Assembly: GCA_937949615.1 (NCBI GenBank)
Contig: CALEDQ010000004.1
Location: 186,001 to 250,000, forward strand
Direction of reading: 5' to 3'
Source: an uncultured bacterium
GTDB lineage: Bacteria > Muiribacteriota > Ozemobacteria > Ozemobacterales > Ozemobacteraceae
Length of the DNA stretch: 64,000 bases
Below, piece after piece: positions 1 to 7,857 of the stretch (within the stretch, counting starts at the first letter, position 1; each line of letters begins with the position of its first letter). The notes under the pieces are model-generated. The model searched no databases, was not told where the DNA came from, and saw only the letters and a list, made by a program, of their open reading frames with translations. The translations under genes were made by a program, and so were the position numbers.

Positions 1-1508
1 TGTTCGAGGTTGTGAAAAATCTTGAGAAACATTTCGTGAACCGGTTTGACCGCCTGATCTGGCTCAGCGAGTTCCCAGTTCCAGTTGATCTGGCCTTCGG
101 AGAGAAGCTGCAGACATTGTGCCAGCTTTGTCAGTTCCTGATTCTGATACTGGAACACCTGGTTAGCGCTGACAGTAAGGGCTTCTACCTCACGGCGCCC
201 GTCTTCTGCCTTGCGTAGCAGGTAATGATGGCAGTTTTCGGGGCGGTTCAGGTTGTTATAAATAGCGACGGCCATCGATTCGCATTTGCCATAGCCGCAC
301 GAGTTGCAGTTCAGCAGATCTTTTTCACTGGTTTTGCCCATCTGCAGGTAAATTTTCTGCAGTTCGGCATCGGGTGGAGTTTTGATAAAATTACTCTGAG
401 AACGGTTTTCGTAGCTGCGATTATAGAGGCGCGGTTTCCAGAAACGGTGCACGAGCTTCTCGATACCTTTTCTGGTGCGGTATTCAGACATCGGGCCCCA
501 TTTGCGATGGCGGGCCTGCATGTTGCGGTTTCTTTCTTCAACGAGGCGTTCAACTTCATCGGGTGAATAATGCTTGTAATCGGTACCGGTGCCGCCATTG
601 CAACCGAGATCACAGTTCAGACAATCGACCATCAGCGGCGCCTTTTTTTCCTGGCGCAGGCGGTCGAGTCGGTTGAGATAATCATAAATGATATGCGGAC
701 CCTCGATTTTTCGGGTAAGGTCTTTTACCGCCGGGTTCCAGCGTTCGGCAGTGCGCAGCAGACCGCCGGGAGTCGAGAAAAGAACTGCCCGTTCGGCCGG
801 TGGATTGTCGTAATCGGCTTCGGGAAAAGTCGAAAGTCTGATGTTCTTTTCGTCGAAATATTTCTTCAGATTGCTCATGGTGATATTGAAATCGCCAAGC
901 CCGGTCTGGAAAAATTCACGCTTTTTCGCGATACAGGGCGAGAGAACCGCGACCTTATGGCCGGCAAACTTTGGCCAGAATTCGCGGATCATCTTGATTG
1001 TGTGCAGCATCGGGCTGTCAGCCGGCGCAAATGAAGGCAGCAGCTCGGGCCGGTAAATTTCGGCATAGTTCACCAGAGCCGGACAGGGCTGGGAAATAAC
1101 CAGATCGGGGTTGTTGTGCTTTATGTGCTCAAGATAGGATTTGATTGTCAATTCAGCGCCGAAACTGACATCAAAAACGCCTGAAACGCCGACAGCCTTC
1201 AGCCAGCCATTAAGACGCAGATATTCCTGCGGAAACGACACGGCCACAGCTGGTGCAACTACCGCAATTATCGGTTCGCGCCGGTTTAAAGCTTCAAGAA
1301 AACTGGCGGTATCATCGAGAGCTCGCCTTGCATCATGTTTACAGGCGGTCAGACACTGACCACAACCGATGCACAGATCAGAATTGATTCCGACCGTGTC
1401 GCCGGATGCGTCATTGCAGAATTTGACCGGACAGGCTGCAATACAGGCGTGGCAGTTAACACAATTATCCTTCACAACTTCAACTACTTTTGGTAAAGGT
1501 CGCAACAT
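1..1508 (-). CDS. HydS-like [FeFe]-hydrogenase family protein with C-terminal signalling tail (partial)
   Basis: The reading frame is open from ATG 1508 to the left edge (at least 502 residues); the C-terminus lies outside the window. The N-terminus holds two [4Fe-4S] motifs (CVNCHACIAACP, CIGCGQCLTACK). An H-cluster-like domain follows, with P1-like SQPCPALVNY, P2-like SPCIAKKRE and P3-like CLNCDLGCNGG. Near residues 395-425 is another cysteine cluster (CNSCGYGKC, then C 16 residues later), resembling the FeS domain seen in sensory hydrogenases. The tail is helical and contains a HAMP/MCP-like stretch (LAQCLQLLSEGQINW). In P1 the residue before the ligand Cys is Pro, where catalytic hydrogenases have the proton-transfer Cys, so a redox or H2 sensor is more likely than a bulk hydrogenase. 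The gene lies 16 nt after cheA, with its own GGGGGA ribosome site, and is presumably co-transcribed. The family call is firm; the sensory role is inferred. Confidence 0.8.
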   Translation of the reverse strand, partial: MLRPLPKVVEVVKDNCVNCHACIAACPVKFCNDASGDTVGINSDLCIGCGQCLTACKHDARRALDDTASFLEALNRREPIIAVVAPAVAVSFPQEYLRLNGWLKAVGVSGVFDVSFGAELTIKSYLEHIKHNNPDLVISQPCPALVNYAEIYRPELLPSFAPADSPMLHTIKMIREFWPKFAGHKVAVLSPCIAKKREFFQTGLGDFNITMSNLKKYFDEKNIRLSTFPEADYDNPPAERAVLFSTPGGLLRTAERWNPAVKDLTRKIEGPHIIYDYLNRLDRLRQEKKAPLMVDCLNCDLGCNGGTGTDYKHYSPDEVERLVEERNRNMQARHRKWGPMSEYRTRKGIEKLVHRFWKPRLYNRSYENRSQSNFIKTPPDAELQKIYLQMGKTSEKDLLNCNSCGYGKCESMAVAIYNNLNRPENCHHYLLRKAEDGRREVEALTVSANQVFQYQNQELTKLAQCLQLLSEGQINWNWELAEPDQAVKPVHEMFLKIFHNLE

Positions 1509-1524
1509 TTAAATCCCCCGATGA

Positions 1525-4500
1525 TTAATTCCAGGCCCCGGTCTTCAGCTCTTCCAGCCAGGCAGGAAGATGTTGATTTTCCATTTTCTGAAAAACATGA
1601 GCTACTCCCTCGTTTTCGAGGTGTTTGTGTTCTTCATGACTATTTGTTCGCGTAGCGACAATGTGCAGATGGCTGAGATTCTTTTTCTGCCTCAGTCTTC
1701 GCAGGCTTTCCAGGCCTTCCTGCTTCAACAGGTTCAGATCGGAAAAAATTGCCCGCAGCCTTTCTGGTGGCCGGAGCAGAAGATTTTCCGCCTCTCTCCA
1801 GGATTCGGCTTCGACAACGCTGAAACCATGGTTCTCAAGCTGCAGGCGCAGCTGATTGCGGTAATAAGAAACCGGTTCGAGCAGCATGATCTGGTTTGCC
1901 TGGCCGGTTTTAAAGGCAGATTCGTAATCAAACTCAAGCAATTCAGGTCTGGCCAGCGACAGAATCTCCCAGATGTCTACCAAGAGCATCGATTTAAGAT
2001 TCCAGACCTTCGAGCCGCCGATTCCCGGCTGCTTTAACACGGTCGGGTCGAAATCCGGCCGCATTTCAACGACCTGAATCGGTAAAGCTGCAATCAGACC
2101 GATTTCACGGTTTCTGACGCGGATGACAATAACGCCGTATTCCTGATCGGCTTTCAACGGCTCGATGCGGCCAAGATCGCTCAAAAAGAAAACCGGCAGC
2201 AGGCGGTCGCCGTGTTTAATGGCTTTCCAGCCGCCAACCGAAACCAGGTCGTGCATGCTGACCTTTTCGAGGCGCGAAACCAGAAATAATGGCAGCGCAA
2301 GAACCTCTGGCCCACCGTAACGGAAAACCAGAAAAGGCACCGTGTCGCCATCCTGTCGCGATTCGACAGCATGCTCAGACATACCGGCAGCCAGCGAGTT
2401 CTGCTGGTTAAGAATCGCGGCACGGCCAGCCAGGCCAAGCACATCGATAATCAGAGCAATTCTGCCGTCGCCGAGAATGGTTGCGCCCGAGTATTCGGCC
2501 AGGCCTTTAAGGTCGCTGCCCAGCTGCTTGACCACTATCTCTTCAGTGTAAAGAGGCTTGTCGACAACGATGCCGTAAGAAAAATTGCCGGTGGTCACGA
2601 CAATGACATTGATGCCACTGGCGGCATGAAAGCGGCGGTCTTTGCCGCGCGGGTTTTCTTCATGGCCGGCACTGGTTAGCGACAGACCGGCAACCGGCAG
2701 GTTATGCCTTGGCGAACGTCGATCAGCCAACCGCTGCCGGCGTTCGGGCAAGGTTTCGCCGGTGGCTTCATCAACATAGCGGTCGCAGTCACCAAGGAAA
2801 GTATTCAGCGAAATAAGAGGCAGGAGCTTGCCGCGCAGAATCAGGACTTCCTGGGAGCCGATCACTTCGATCTTGCGTTTGATCATTTCGGCCGGAATCA
2901 GCAGCATTTCGAGCACATTAACCTGTGGAATGGCGAACATTTCGCGACTGCTTTCGAGAATCAGTGACGGAATAATGGCAAGCGTGAGCGGCAGTTTTAT
3001 TTTAAAAGAGGTGCCCCGTCCCAGCTCTGAATTGATCTCGACTTTACCGCCAAGCCTGTCGATATTGGCCTTGACGACATCCATACCGACGCCACGGCCA
3101 GAAAGTTCAGAAACTTTCTCAGCAGTTGACAATCCTGGCAGAAAAATCAGGTTCTGCTTTTCACGCAACGGCATGTTGCGAGCTTTTTCCGGCGAGATCA
3201 GGCCCTTTTCGACCGCCTTGCTGCAGACTTTGTCGCCATCGATGCCGCGCCCGTCGTCAGAAATTTCGATAACCACGCGGCTGGCTTCATAAAAAGCCTG
3301 CAGTTTAACCCTGGCCGGGTTCGGCTTGCCAAGCCTGGCTCTCTCGTCGATGGTTTCGACACCGTGGTCGACGGCGTTGCGCACCATGTGAGTCAGCGGG
3401 TCGCCGAGGCCTTCAATAAGGGTCTTGTCGAGTTCGACCTCTTTGCCTTCCATGGTCAGATGGATATCTTTGTGCAGCTGTTTCGACAGATCGCGAATCA
3501 TGCGCGGAAACTTGGAGAACACCCGATCGAGAGGCTGCAGACGGGTCATCATTATCGTTTCCTGGAGTTCGCTGGTGACCTGCCCCATGCGCTGCCCGCT
3601 GATTCTGATCGCCCGCATGTCATTGCGGTTCAGGCCTTCGCGAAGCTGATTGCGACTCAAAACGAGTTCACCGGCGAGATTCATCAGGTCTTCGAGTAGG
3701 CTGACCTTGACTCTGAGGGTTGGTTCAGCCTTTTCCTGCACCTGCAGGGTTTCGATACCGGGCGCCGGGGCGGCATTGACCGGCTCTGCCGGGTTAGCTG
3801 CGGCAACCGACTGCTTATTTTGCTCAGCAGCGGCTGAATCAGGGGTCAGGCCGGTAAGAGCGCCGGCGAGAGCTGCGATCGGCTGTTTAGCGACATCGCC
3901 GGCAGCATCGAGCAATTTAAAGGTCCCCGCCGGGGCCTCAAAAATTTCATCTATTTCATTCTGCCCGATAACTGAATTATAAAGAATTTCGAGCGGCAGA
4001 ACCACTTCTGGCGGGCTCTTCGAGATCGTGAAGGCATCGAAATCGAACTCGATCGCCATTATTGAGCCAAGCCCACTCAGAAGTTTCATGAAGTCGGCAA
4101 ACGATTTATTGCGCCCATCGATATCTCTTATCAGGTCGAGTCTGGCAAAATAGACCTGCAAGAGCTCTTTCTGAGCTGCCTTGATCTCTTCAACCGGCAA
4201 AGTAAAAAGGGAAGGCGCCGGCCAGGCAGGCAGCCGGTCACGATTTTCCGGGGCCGATACAGCCGGCAGCTGAGTGCCGGATTTTTTTGTCAGCTGGTCG
4301 AGGGCCCGGTCGAGATCTTTAAGAATCTCGGAAATATCGATAGTATTGCTTTGAATCGCGTTGTCTACAAGGTTGCGCAGGCAGTCGAAGCTTCTCAGGA
4401 GCAGATCGACAAGCTCGCCATCCGGCATTGCCCGGCCGGACCTTATGAGATCGAGCAATGACTCAGCCTTGTGAGACAGTTCGTGAATGTGGGTAAAGCC

Positions 4501-4683
4501 GAACATACCGCTCGAGCCTTTTATCGAGTGGGCCGCTCTGAAGACATGATTGGTCAACTTTTTCTGCTCTTCGGGCGAAGCGCCCTCGAGCTGCAGAAGA
4601 AGAGGTTCTATGCCTTCGAGATGTTCGACAGATTCAGCCAGAAAGCATTGCAGAAGCTCATCAAGTTCGTTTCTTGAAAACAT
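1525..4683 (-). CDS. cheA: CheA-type hybrid histidine kinase
   Basis: Cytoplasmic chemotaxis-type kinase of about 1052 residues. Order: Hpt/P1 domain with phospho-accepting His52 (RAAHSIKGSSG); a long linker without a recognisable P2; dimerisation helices (LLEDLMNLAGELVLSRNQL, ~325-385); HATPase with N box (MVRNAVDHGVE), DDGRGID and SGRGVGMDVV (~390-560); a CheW-like P5 domain (~560-740); a second CheW-like domain (~775-900); and a C-terminal receiver-like domain (~920-1045). The receiver keeps the acceptor Asp (FSDLNL) and a Lys (FQKM) but has lost part of the acidic pair (LLEP), so it may signal weakly or not at all. ATG 4683 begins exactly at the Hpt domain and overlaps the stop of a possible leader ORF (TGATG). 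The frame stays open further upstream without an in-frame ATG, so a TTG start near 4749 is possible. The next gene is the HydS-like protein, which suggests a receptor-kinase pair. Confidence 0.88.
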   Translation of the reverse strand: MFSRNELDELLQCFLAESVEHLEGIEPLLLQLEGASPEEQKKLTNHVFRAAHSIKGSSGMFGFTHIHELSHKAESLLDLIRSGRAMPDGELVDLLLRSFDCLRNLVDNAIQSNTIDISEILKDLDRALDQLTKKSGTQLPAVSAPENRDRLPAWPAPSLFTLPVEEIKAAQKELLQVYFARLDLIRDIDGRNKSFADFMKLLSGLGSIMAIEFDFDAFTISKSPPEVVLPLEILYNSVIGQNEIDEIFEAPAGTFKLLDAAGDVAKQPIAALAGALTGLTPDSAAAEQNKQSVAAANPAEPVNAAPAPGIETLQVQEKAEPTLRVKVSLLEDLMNLAGELVLSRNQLREGLNRNDMRAIRISGQRMGQVTSELQETIMMTRLQPLDRVFSKFPRMIRDLSKQLHKDIHLTMEGKEVELDKTLIEGLGDPLTHMVRNAVDHGVETIDERARLGKPNPARVKLQAFYEASRVVIEISDDGRGIDGDKVCSKAVEKGLISPEKARNMPLREKQNLIFLPGLSTAEKVSELSGRGVGMDVVKANIDRLGGKVEINSELGRGTSFKIKLPLTLAIIPSLILESSREMFAIPQVNVLEMLLIPAEMIKRKIEVIGSQEVLILRGKLLPLISLNTFLGDCDRYVDEATGETLPERRQRLADRRSPRHNLPVAGLSLTSAGHEENPRGKDRRFHAASGINVIVVTTGNFSYGIVVDKPLYTEEIVVKQLGSDLKGLAEYSGATILGDGRIALIIDVLGLAGRAAILNQQNSLAAGMSEHAVESRQDGDTVPFLVFRYGGPEVLALPLFLVSRLEKVSMHDLVSVGGWKAIKHGDRLLPVFFLSDLGRIEPLKADQEYGVIVIRVRNREIGLIAALPIQVVEMRPDFDPTVLKQPGIGGSKVWNLKSMLLVDIWEILSLARPELLEFDYESAFKTGQANQIMLLEPVSYYRNQLRLQLENHGFSVVEAESWREAENLLLRPPERLRAIFSDLNLLKQEGLESLRRLRQKKNLSHLHIVATRTNSHEEHKHLENEGVAHVFQKMENQHLPAWLEELKTGAWN

Positions 4684-4775
4684 CAGGCAGTCGCCATGGG
4701 CATTGCTGAAATTATGTACACTGAGAGCTTTTTCGCAAGCGTGCAACAAAGAACGCGTGTTTTTGAGTTCCTCAT
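4683..4775 (-). CDS. Possible 30-codon leader ORF overlapping cheA
   Basis: ATG 4775 opens a 30-residue frame (MRNSKTRVLCC...) that ends in TGA overlapping the cheA ATG as TGATG. An AAGGGG motif precedes it by 11 nt (8 nt before an in-frame TTG), which is better than any ribosome site directly ahead of cheA. This layout would allow translational coupling. Alternatively the cheA frame itself, which is open in parallel here and reads like protein (EELKNTRSLLHACEKAL), may begin here after a sequencing indel or with a rare start codon. Confidence 0.35.
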   Translation of the reverse strand: MRNSKTRVLCCTLAKKLSVYIISAMPMATA

Positions 4776-4824
4776 CAAGATCTGTTCCCCTTTTATTTTT
4801 TAGGGAGATATTTCAGAACGATTA

Positions 4825-4853
4825 ATTATATCACAAACCCGGCAAGCCAACAA
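4825..4853 (-). promoter_or_regulatory. sigma70-like promoter of the cheA-hydrogenase operon
   Basis: On the minus strand TTGTTG is followed by a 17-nt spacer and a perfect TATAAT. Transcription would begin near 4818, leaving a leader of about 135 nt before cheA. Seen directly; activity is inferred. Confidence 0.55.
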
Positions 4854-4869
4854 GCCAGTGAAAAAGCCC

Positions 4870-4903
4870 GAAAACAAAGCGGCCGGAGTGTACCCCGGCC
4901 GCT
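4870..4903 (-). terminator. Rho-independent terminator after the small membrane protein gene
   Basis: A 9-bp perfect stem (AGCGGCCGG / CCGGCCGCT, 4878-4886 with 4895-4903) closes an 8-nt loop. It is followed on the minus strand by TTTGTTTT. It ends the transcript of the gene at 4928-5152 before the cheA promoter. Confidence 0.75.
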
Positions 4904-4927
4904 GCCACACACAAAACAATACTGTCG

Positions 4928-5152
4928 TTACATGCCACCCGAAGCGGCAAATTCGACCTGGTGCTGCATCAGAAGCATTACACCCAGAATCAGCAGAAAA
5001 ATACCGATCATAACGGCCATGACCTTGCGATGCATGGCTTCTTTATCATACACGGGCGGTGGTTCGACTATTTCAGGTGTGACCACCTTTTTGCGTTTGA
5101 CACCAGTCTTTTTTGGTTTTGGCTGAATATCTTCGAGTTCTTCTTCGCTCAT
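4928..5152 (-). CDS. Small single-pass membrane protein
   Basis: 74 residues starting at MSEEELEDIQ, preceded by a weak GGGAAAAC site; a longer frame upstream adds 13 residues but lacks a better start. The acidic N-terminus is followed by a Lys-rich stretch (KPKKTGVKRKK), a Pro-rich linker and one hydrophobic helix near residues 45-62 (VMAVMIGIFLLILGVMLL). The predicted orientation is N-terminus in the cytoplasm. No family recognised. It has its own terminator and sits upstream of the cheA promoter. Confidence 0.6.
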   Translation of the reverse strand: MSEEELEDIQPKPKKTGVKRKKVVTPEIVEPPPVYDKEAMHRKVMAVMIGIFLLILGVMLLMQHQVEFAASGGM

Positions 5153-5221
5153 GTTGTTTTCCCGGAAATTAAGATATGGCAAGCATATCACAGAATATTT
5201 CAGAGGAAAACCGACCTTTTT

Positions 5222-5425
5222 TCAGTTTTTCAGAAATTCCTGCAGAACTTTGAGGTTTATCTCGGTTCTTATTTCAGGTGTCGCTGATTCGGCAGTCACA
5301 CCTTGAGCAAAGCCATTTTCGCCGCTTAAAACTGCCTCAGAACCGGCTATATTCTGAGCCATGGCCCGTTTCAGACACTTTTCGACAAGAGAACGAAATG
5401 ATGCAGAAACCTGGTCGCCGTGCAT
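5222..5425 (-). CDS. Small hypothetical protein
   Basis: 67 residues, MHGDQVSASFRSLVEK... to ...LKVLQEFLKN. ATG 5425 has AAAGGA 8 nt upstream, a good ribosome site. No signal peptide or membrane helix; both ends look helical. No family recognised. A strong terminator-like hairpin lies only about 65 nt upstream in the same direction, so the gene either has its own promoter in that gap or is governed by read-through. Confidence 0.5.
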   Translation of the reverse strand: MHGDQVSASFRSLVEKCLKRAMAQNIAGSEAVLSGENGFAQGVTAESATPEIRTEINLKVLQEFLKN

Positions 5426-5488
5426 TTTGTGATTCCTTTCATCGTCACAAACAGCAAAAGAACAGCGGAAACGTAACAGCAGAAGGTC

Positions 5489-5535
5489 GGAAAAATAAAA
5501 CTCCCCCGGGACGAAGTGGTTTCTTCCTGGGGGAG
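5489..5535 (-). terminator. Rho-independent terminator (minus strand)
   Basis: A 10-nt arm CTCCCCCGGG (5501-5510) pairs with CCTGGGGGAG (5526-5535) with one mismatch, followed on the minus strand by TTTTATTTTT. It would stop transcripts coming from the tRNA side and lies ahead of the 67-residue gene. Confidence 0.65.
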
Positions 5536-5547
5536 GGCTATTCTCAG

Positions 5548-5571
5548 CTCGGGCTCGGGCTCGGGCTCGGA
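5548..5571. repeat. Short tandem hexamer repeat
   Basis: The unit CTCGGG occurs nearly four times in a row. It lies between two terminators and does not appear to be in a real coding region. Confidence 0.8.
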
Positions 5572-5698
5572 CTTGAGTCTGAGCCTGATTAAAAATTCAA
5601 GTTTTCGTAAAAGCTGCTGCAATTGAACCTCAACTCTTAAAAACTGACGTGGCGAACATACCACCAAACGGCCGCAAAGTCAAGTTCCTGAAACACGA

Positions 5699-5721
5699 AA
5701 GCCCGCTGTTTAAGCGGGCTT
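5699..5721 (-). terminator. Terminator hairpin downstream of tRNA-Leu
   Basis: A perfect 9-bp stem (AAGCCCGCT / AGCGGGCTT) with a 5-nt loop begins 7 nt past the tRNA 3' end. On the minus strand it is followed by a short T-rich run (TTCGTGTTT). Confidence 0.6.
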
Positions 5722-5727
5722 TCGTCA

Positions 5728-5811
5728 TGCTCGAGGGGGGACTTGAACCCCCACACCCTTGCGGGCATAAGAACCTGAATCTTACGTGTCTGCCAATTTC
5801 ACCACCCGAGC
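5728..5811 (-). tRNA. tRNA-Leu (anticodon CAG)
   Basis: 84 nt. The acceptor stem GCTCGGG pairs with CTCGAGC (one G-T pair), with discriminator A and no encoded CCA. A D-arm is present (TGGTGAAATTGGCAGACA). The anticodon stem TAAGA/TCTTA closes a 7-nt loop TTCAGGT, giving anticodon CAG. A long class-II variable arm follows, then a T-arm with GTTCAAGTC. The long variable arm and the CAG anticodon both fit leucine. Confidence 0.93.
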
Positions 5812-5822
5812 GTGGTAGGCTT

Positions 5823-5851
5823 ATATTAGCAGGTTTGCCCGTCTTTTGCAA
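5823..5851 (-). promoter_or_regulatory. Promoter of tRNA-Leu
   Basis: TTGCAA and TAATAT are separated by 17 nt on the minus strand. The -10 box ends 11 nt before the tRNA 5' end, so transcription would begin almost at the mature end. Confidence 0.5.
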
Positions 5852-5881
5852 CACTTTTTTGCAAAAAAACACGCAAAAAGA

Positions 5882-6436
5882 TTAATTCTTCAGTCCGAGA
5901 ATTGCCTTGGTCTTCTGGGCGATTTCGGGGCCGCTGAGATCTGCGTATCTCGACTCGATATCGAGTCTGAAATTGCTGTATTTGATTCCCATCGATGTCG
6001 TCAACTGCGCAGGAATTGAAGGGTCGTTCTTCAAATACAGAAAAGCGCCACCGTCGACGGTTTCCCGTTTGCCATTCACTTCAAGATCGGATTGCTTTGT
6101 GAACGATTCGGCCTTTTCTACGAGGCGGGCGGAAATCTCAAAAGGGTTGTAGCGCAAACCCGTGCCGAAGGTTATTTTTTCGGGAGTAACCTTCAGCAGC
6201 AGCGGCGGCACAAACAAATATATCAGGCAGTTGATGAATATCGCCCCGCCGCAGATGACGGAGAAAAACAGAAACAGCCACTTCACGACTACCTTGTCAC
6301 CGGTAAAGTCGGGGCCCACGATTTTCTGAAAATAGCCAATCTCAAGCCCGGCCAAAAGAAAAAGCAGACCGACAGCCGTAAGAACCAGCAGCAGTTTGCG
6401 TGAAACCCGAACTTCGAGAATATTAACATCAGCCAT
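5882..6436 (-). CDS. Membrane protein with two helices and PH-like C-terminal domain
   Basis: 184 residues; ATG 6436 has a near-perfect AGGGAGG ribosome site. Two membrane helices lie near residues 14-34 and 50-75, closely spaced. The soluble C-terminal part (~80-180) has the alternating strands and KVTPEKITFGTG.LRYNPFEI pattern of small bacterial PH-like (STM3941-type) domains. That assignment is by resemblance only. It stands alone between the tRNA and the exporter operon. Function unknown. Confidence 0.6.
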   Translation of the reverse strand: MADVNILEVRVSRKLLLVLTAVGLLFLLAGLEIGYFQKIVGPDFTGDKVVVKWLFLFFSVICGGAIFINCLIYLFVPPLLLKVTPEKITFGTGLRYNPFEISARLVEKAESFTKQSDLEVNGKRETVDGGAFLYLKNDPSIPAQLTTSMGIKYSNFRLDIESRYADLSGPEIAQKTKAILGLKN

Positions 6437-6609
6437 ACGAACCTCCCTGAAAAAACCAACCTTTGCTCAGGGCATTTGTAGCATATTCCGCAGTAAAAAG
6501 TAAGACGTGAGGTTTCTGGCCGAATTCAGGCCTGATGCACATTTACGATCGCAGCAGATCCTTTACAGAAGCAGCGAATCAGGCAAACATAGCAATAAAA
6601 ACCGTCTCG

Positions 6610-7857
6610 TCATTCGTAGCGCAGGGCTTTGACCGGATCGAGCGTCGAAGCTTTGGCGGCCGGGAAACTGCCAAAAATGATACCAACGCTGATCGAAACG
6701 AAGAAGGCGATCAGAACCGATGAGAGCGGAATCGCGGTGGTCCAGCCGGTGTAAAGGGCAATCAGCCACGAGATGGCAACGCCGGCAAAAATGCCGATCA
6801 GACCGCCAAGCACGCTGATCAGGGTGGCTTCGACGAGAAACTGCACGACGATATCGCGTTTTGAGGCGCCAAGAGCCCGTCTTACCCCGATTTCGCGGGT
6901 TCTTTCGTTGACTGAGGCAAGCATGATGTTCATGATGCCGATGCCGCCGACCAGCAGCGAAATACCGGCGATCAGAGCCATGACCAGATTGAACAGGTTC
7001 TGGGTTTTCTGGCTCTGCTGCAGAATTTCGAGCGGCACCTGAATTTCGAAATCATCGACCTCTGAATGCCGCCGCTTCAACATCGCCGCAATTCGATCGC
7101 GGGCGGCCAGCAGATCATACCCCGGCCTGACTTCGACCCAGACACTGTTGATCTCATGATACAGATCTTTGTCTTCGACCGGCCAGCGTTCGAGACGCTG
7201 CAGGCTGCTTTTTACCGGTATGTAAACGTCGCGGTCATGGTCGCGGCGCTTGATCGCCAGTTTGCCACTGCCGGCGCCCTGTGGTTTCATGACACCAATA
7301 ACCTTGAAGCGTACCCGCTCGATCTGAACGACCTGCCCGACCGGCTCGACCGGGCCGAAGACCTCGCTCGCCACGCCGGCACCGAGAACGGTTACCATGG
7401 CAGCGTTAGCCTGTTCCTCATCAGTAAAGAAGCGGCCACGCTCAACTTCGAACCGGGAAGCGGCGAGAAAACCGTCGCCAACCCCGACAATCTTGACCAG
7501 CGGCTTGGTATTCGCAACATAGAAACCGTATTCGTCGATTTTTTCGGGCACCGCCAGCTCGATAAACGGGCATGCCGACGCCAGAAAAGCGACATCGGTC
7601 ATGCGCAGACCGCGCGCCTGCTTTTTTAAAGCCTCGGCCAGCCGCTCGCCCTGGATTTCGACAGAGCTGATGCGAATGCTGCTGTCGCCGAATTTTTTAA
7701 GCTCTTCAAGAGCTTCACGTTCGGCGCCGGCTCCGATCGAGACCATCGCGATAACCGCGCCGACCCCGAAAATGATGCCAAGCATCGTCAGAAATGTTCT
7801 GAACGGGTGATCGAGTAACCCGGTAAGGCCTGTCTGAACCTGTTCAACCAGCCGCAT
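6610..7857 (-). CDS. MacB/FtsX-type ABC transporter permease
   Basis: About 415 residues. ATG 7857 lies inside the end of the ATPase gene (14-nt overlap) and has a perfect AGGAGG site, so it is preferred over longer starts. Layout: helix near residues 20-45 (FLTMLGIIFGVGAVIAMVSIG), a large periplasmic MacB_PCD-like domain (~50-280), then an FtsX domain with three helices, including LLVGGIGIMNIMLASVNERTREIGVRRALGA-type sequence typical of MacB permeases. In this family the permease couples cytoplasmic ATP hydrolysis to movement of periplasmic substrate into a TolC duct (mechanotransmission). It is the last gene of the exporter operon. Confidence 0.9.
   Translation of the reverse strand: MRLVEQVQTGLTGLLDHPFRTFLTMLGIIFGVGAVIAMVSIGAGAEREALEELKKFGDSSIRISSVEIQGERLAEALKKQARGLRMTDVAFLASACPFIELAVPEKIDEYGFYVANTKPLVKIVGVGDGFLAASRFEVERGRFFTDEEQANAAMVTVLGAGVASEVFGPVEPVGQVVQIERVRFKVIGVMKPQGAGSGKLAIKRRDHDRDVYIPVKSSLQRLERWPVEDKDLYHEINSVWVEVRPGYDLLAARDRIAAMLKRRHSEVDDFEIQVPLEILQQSQKTQNLFNLVMALIAGISLLVGGIGIMNIMLASVNERTREIGVRRALGASKRDIVVQFLVEATLISVLGGLIGIFAGVAISWLIALYTGWTTAIPLSSVLIAFFVSISVGIIFGSFPAAKASTLDPVKALRYE

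Noticed and set aside
5371..5667. 98-residue open frame with Ser-Glu-Pro repeats
   Set aside because: It spans the hexamer repeat and a strong terminator and overlaps a better-supported small gene.
5649..5885. 78-residue open frame on the plus strand
   Set aside because: It reads antisense through tRNA-Leu and has no ribosome site.
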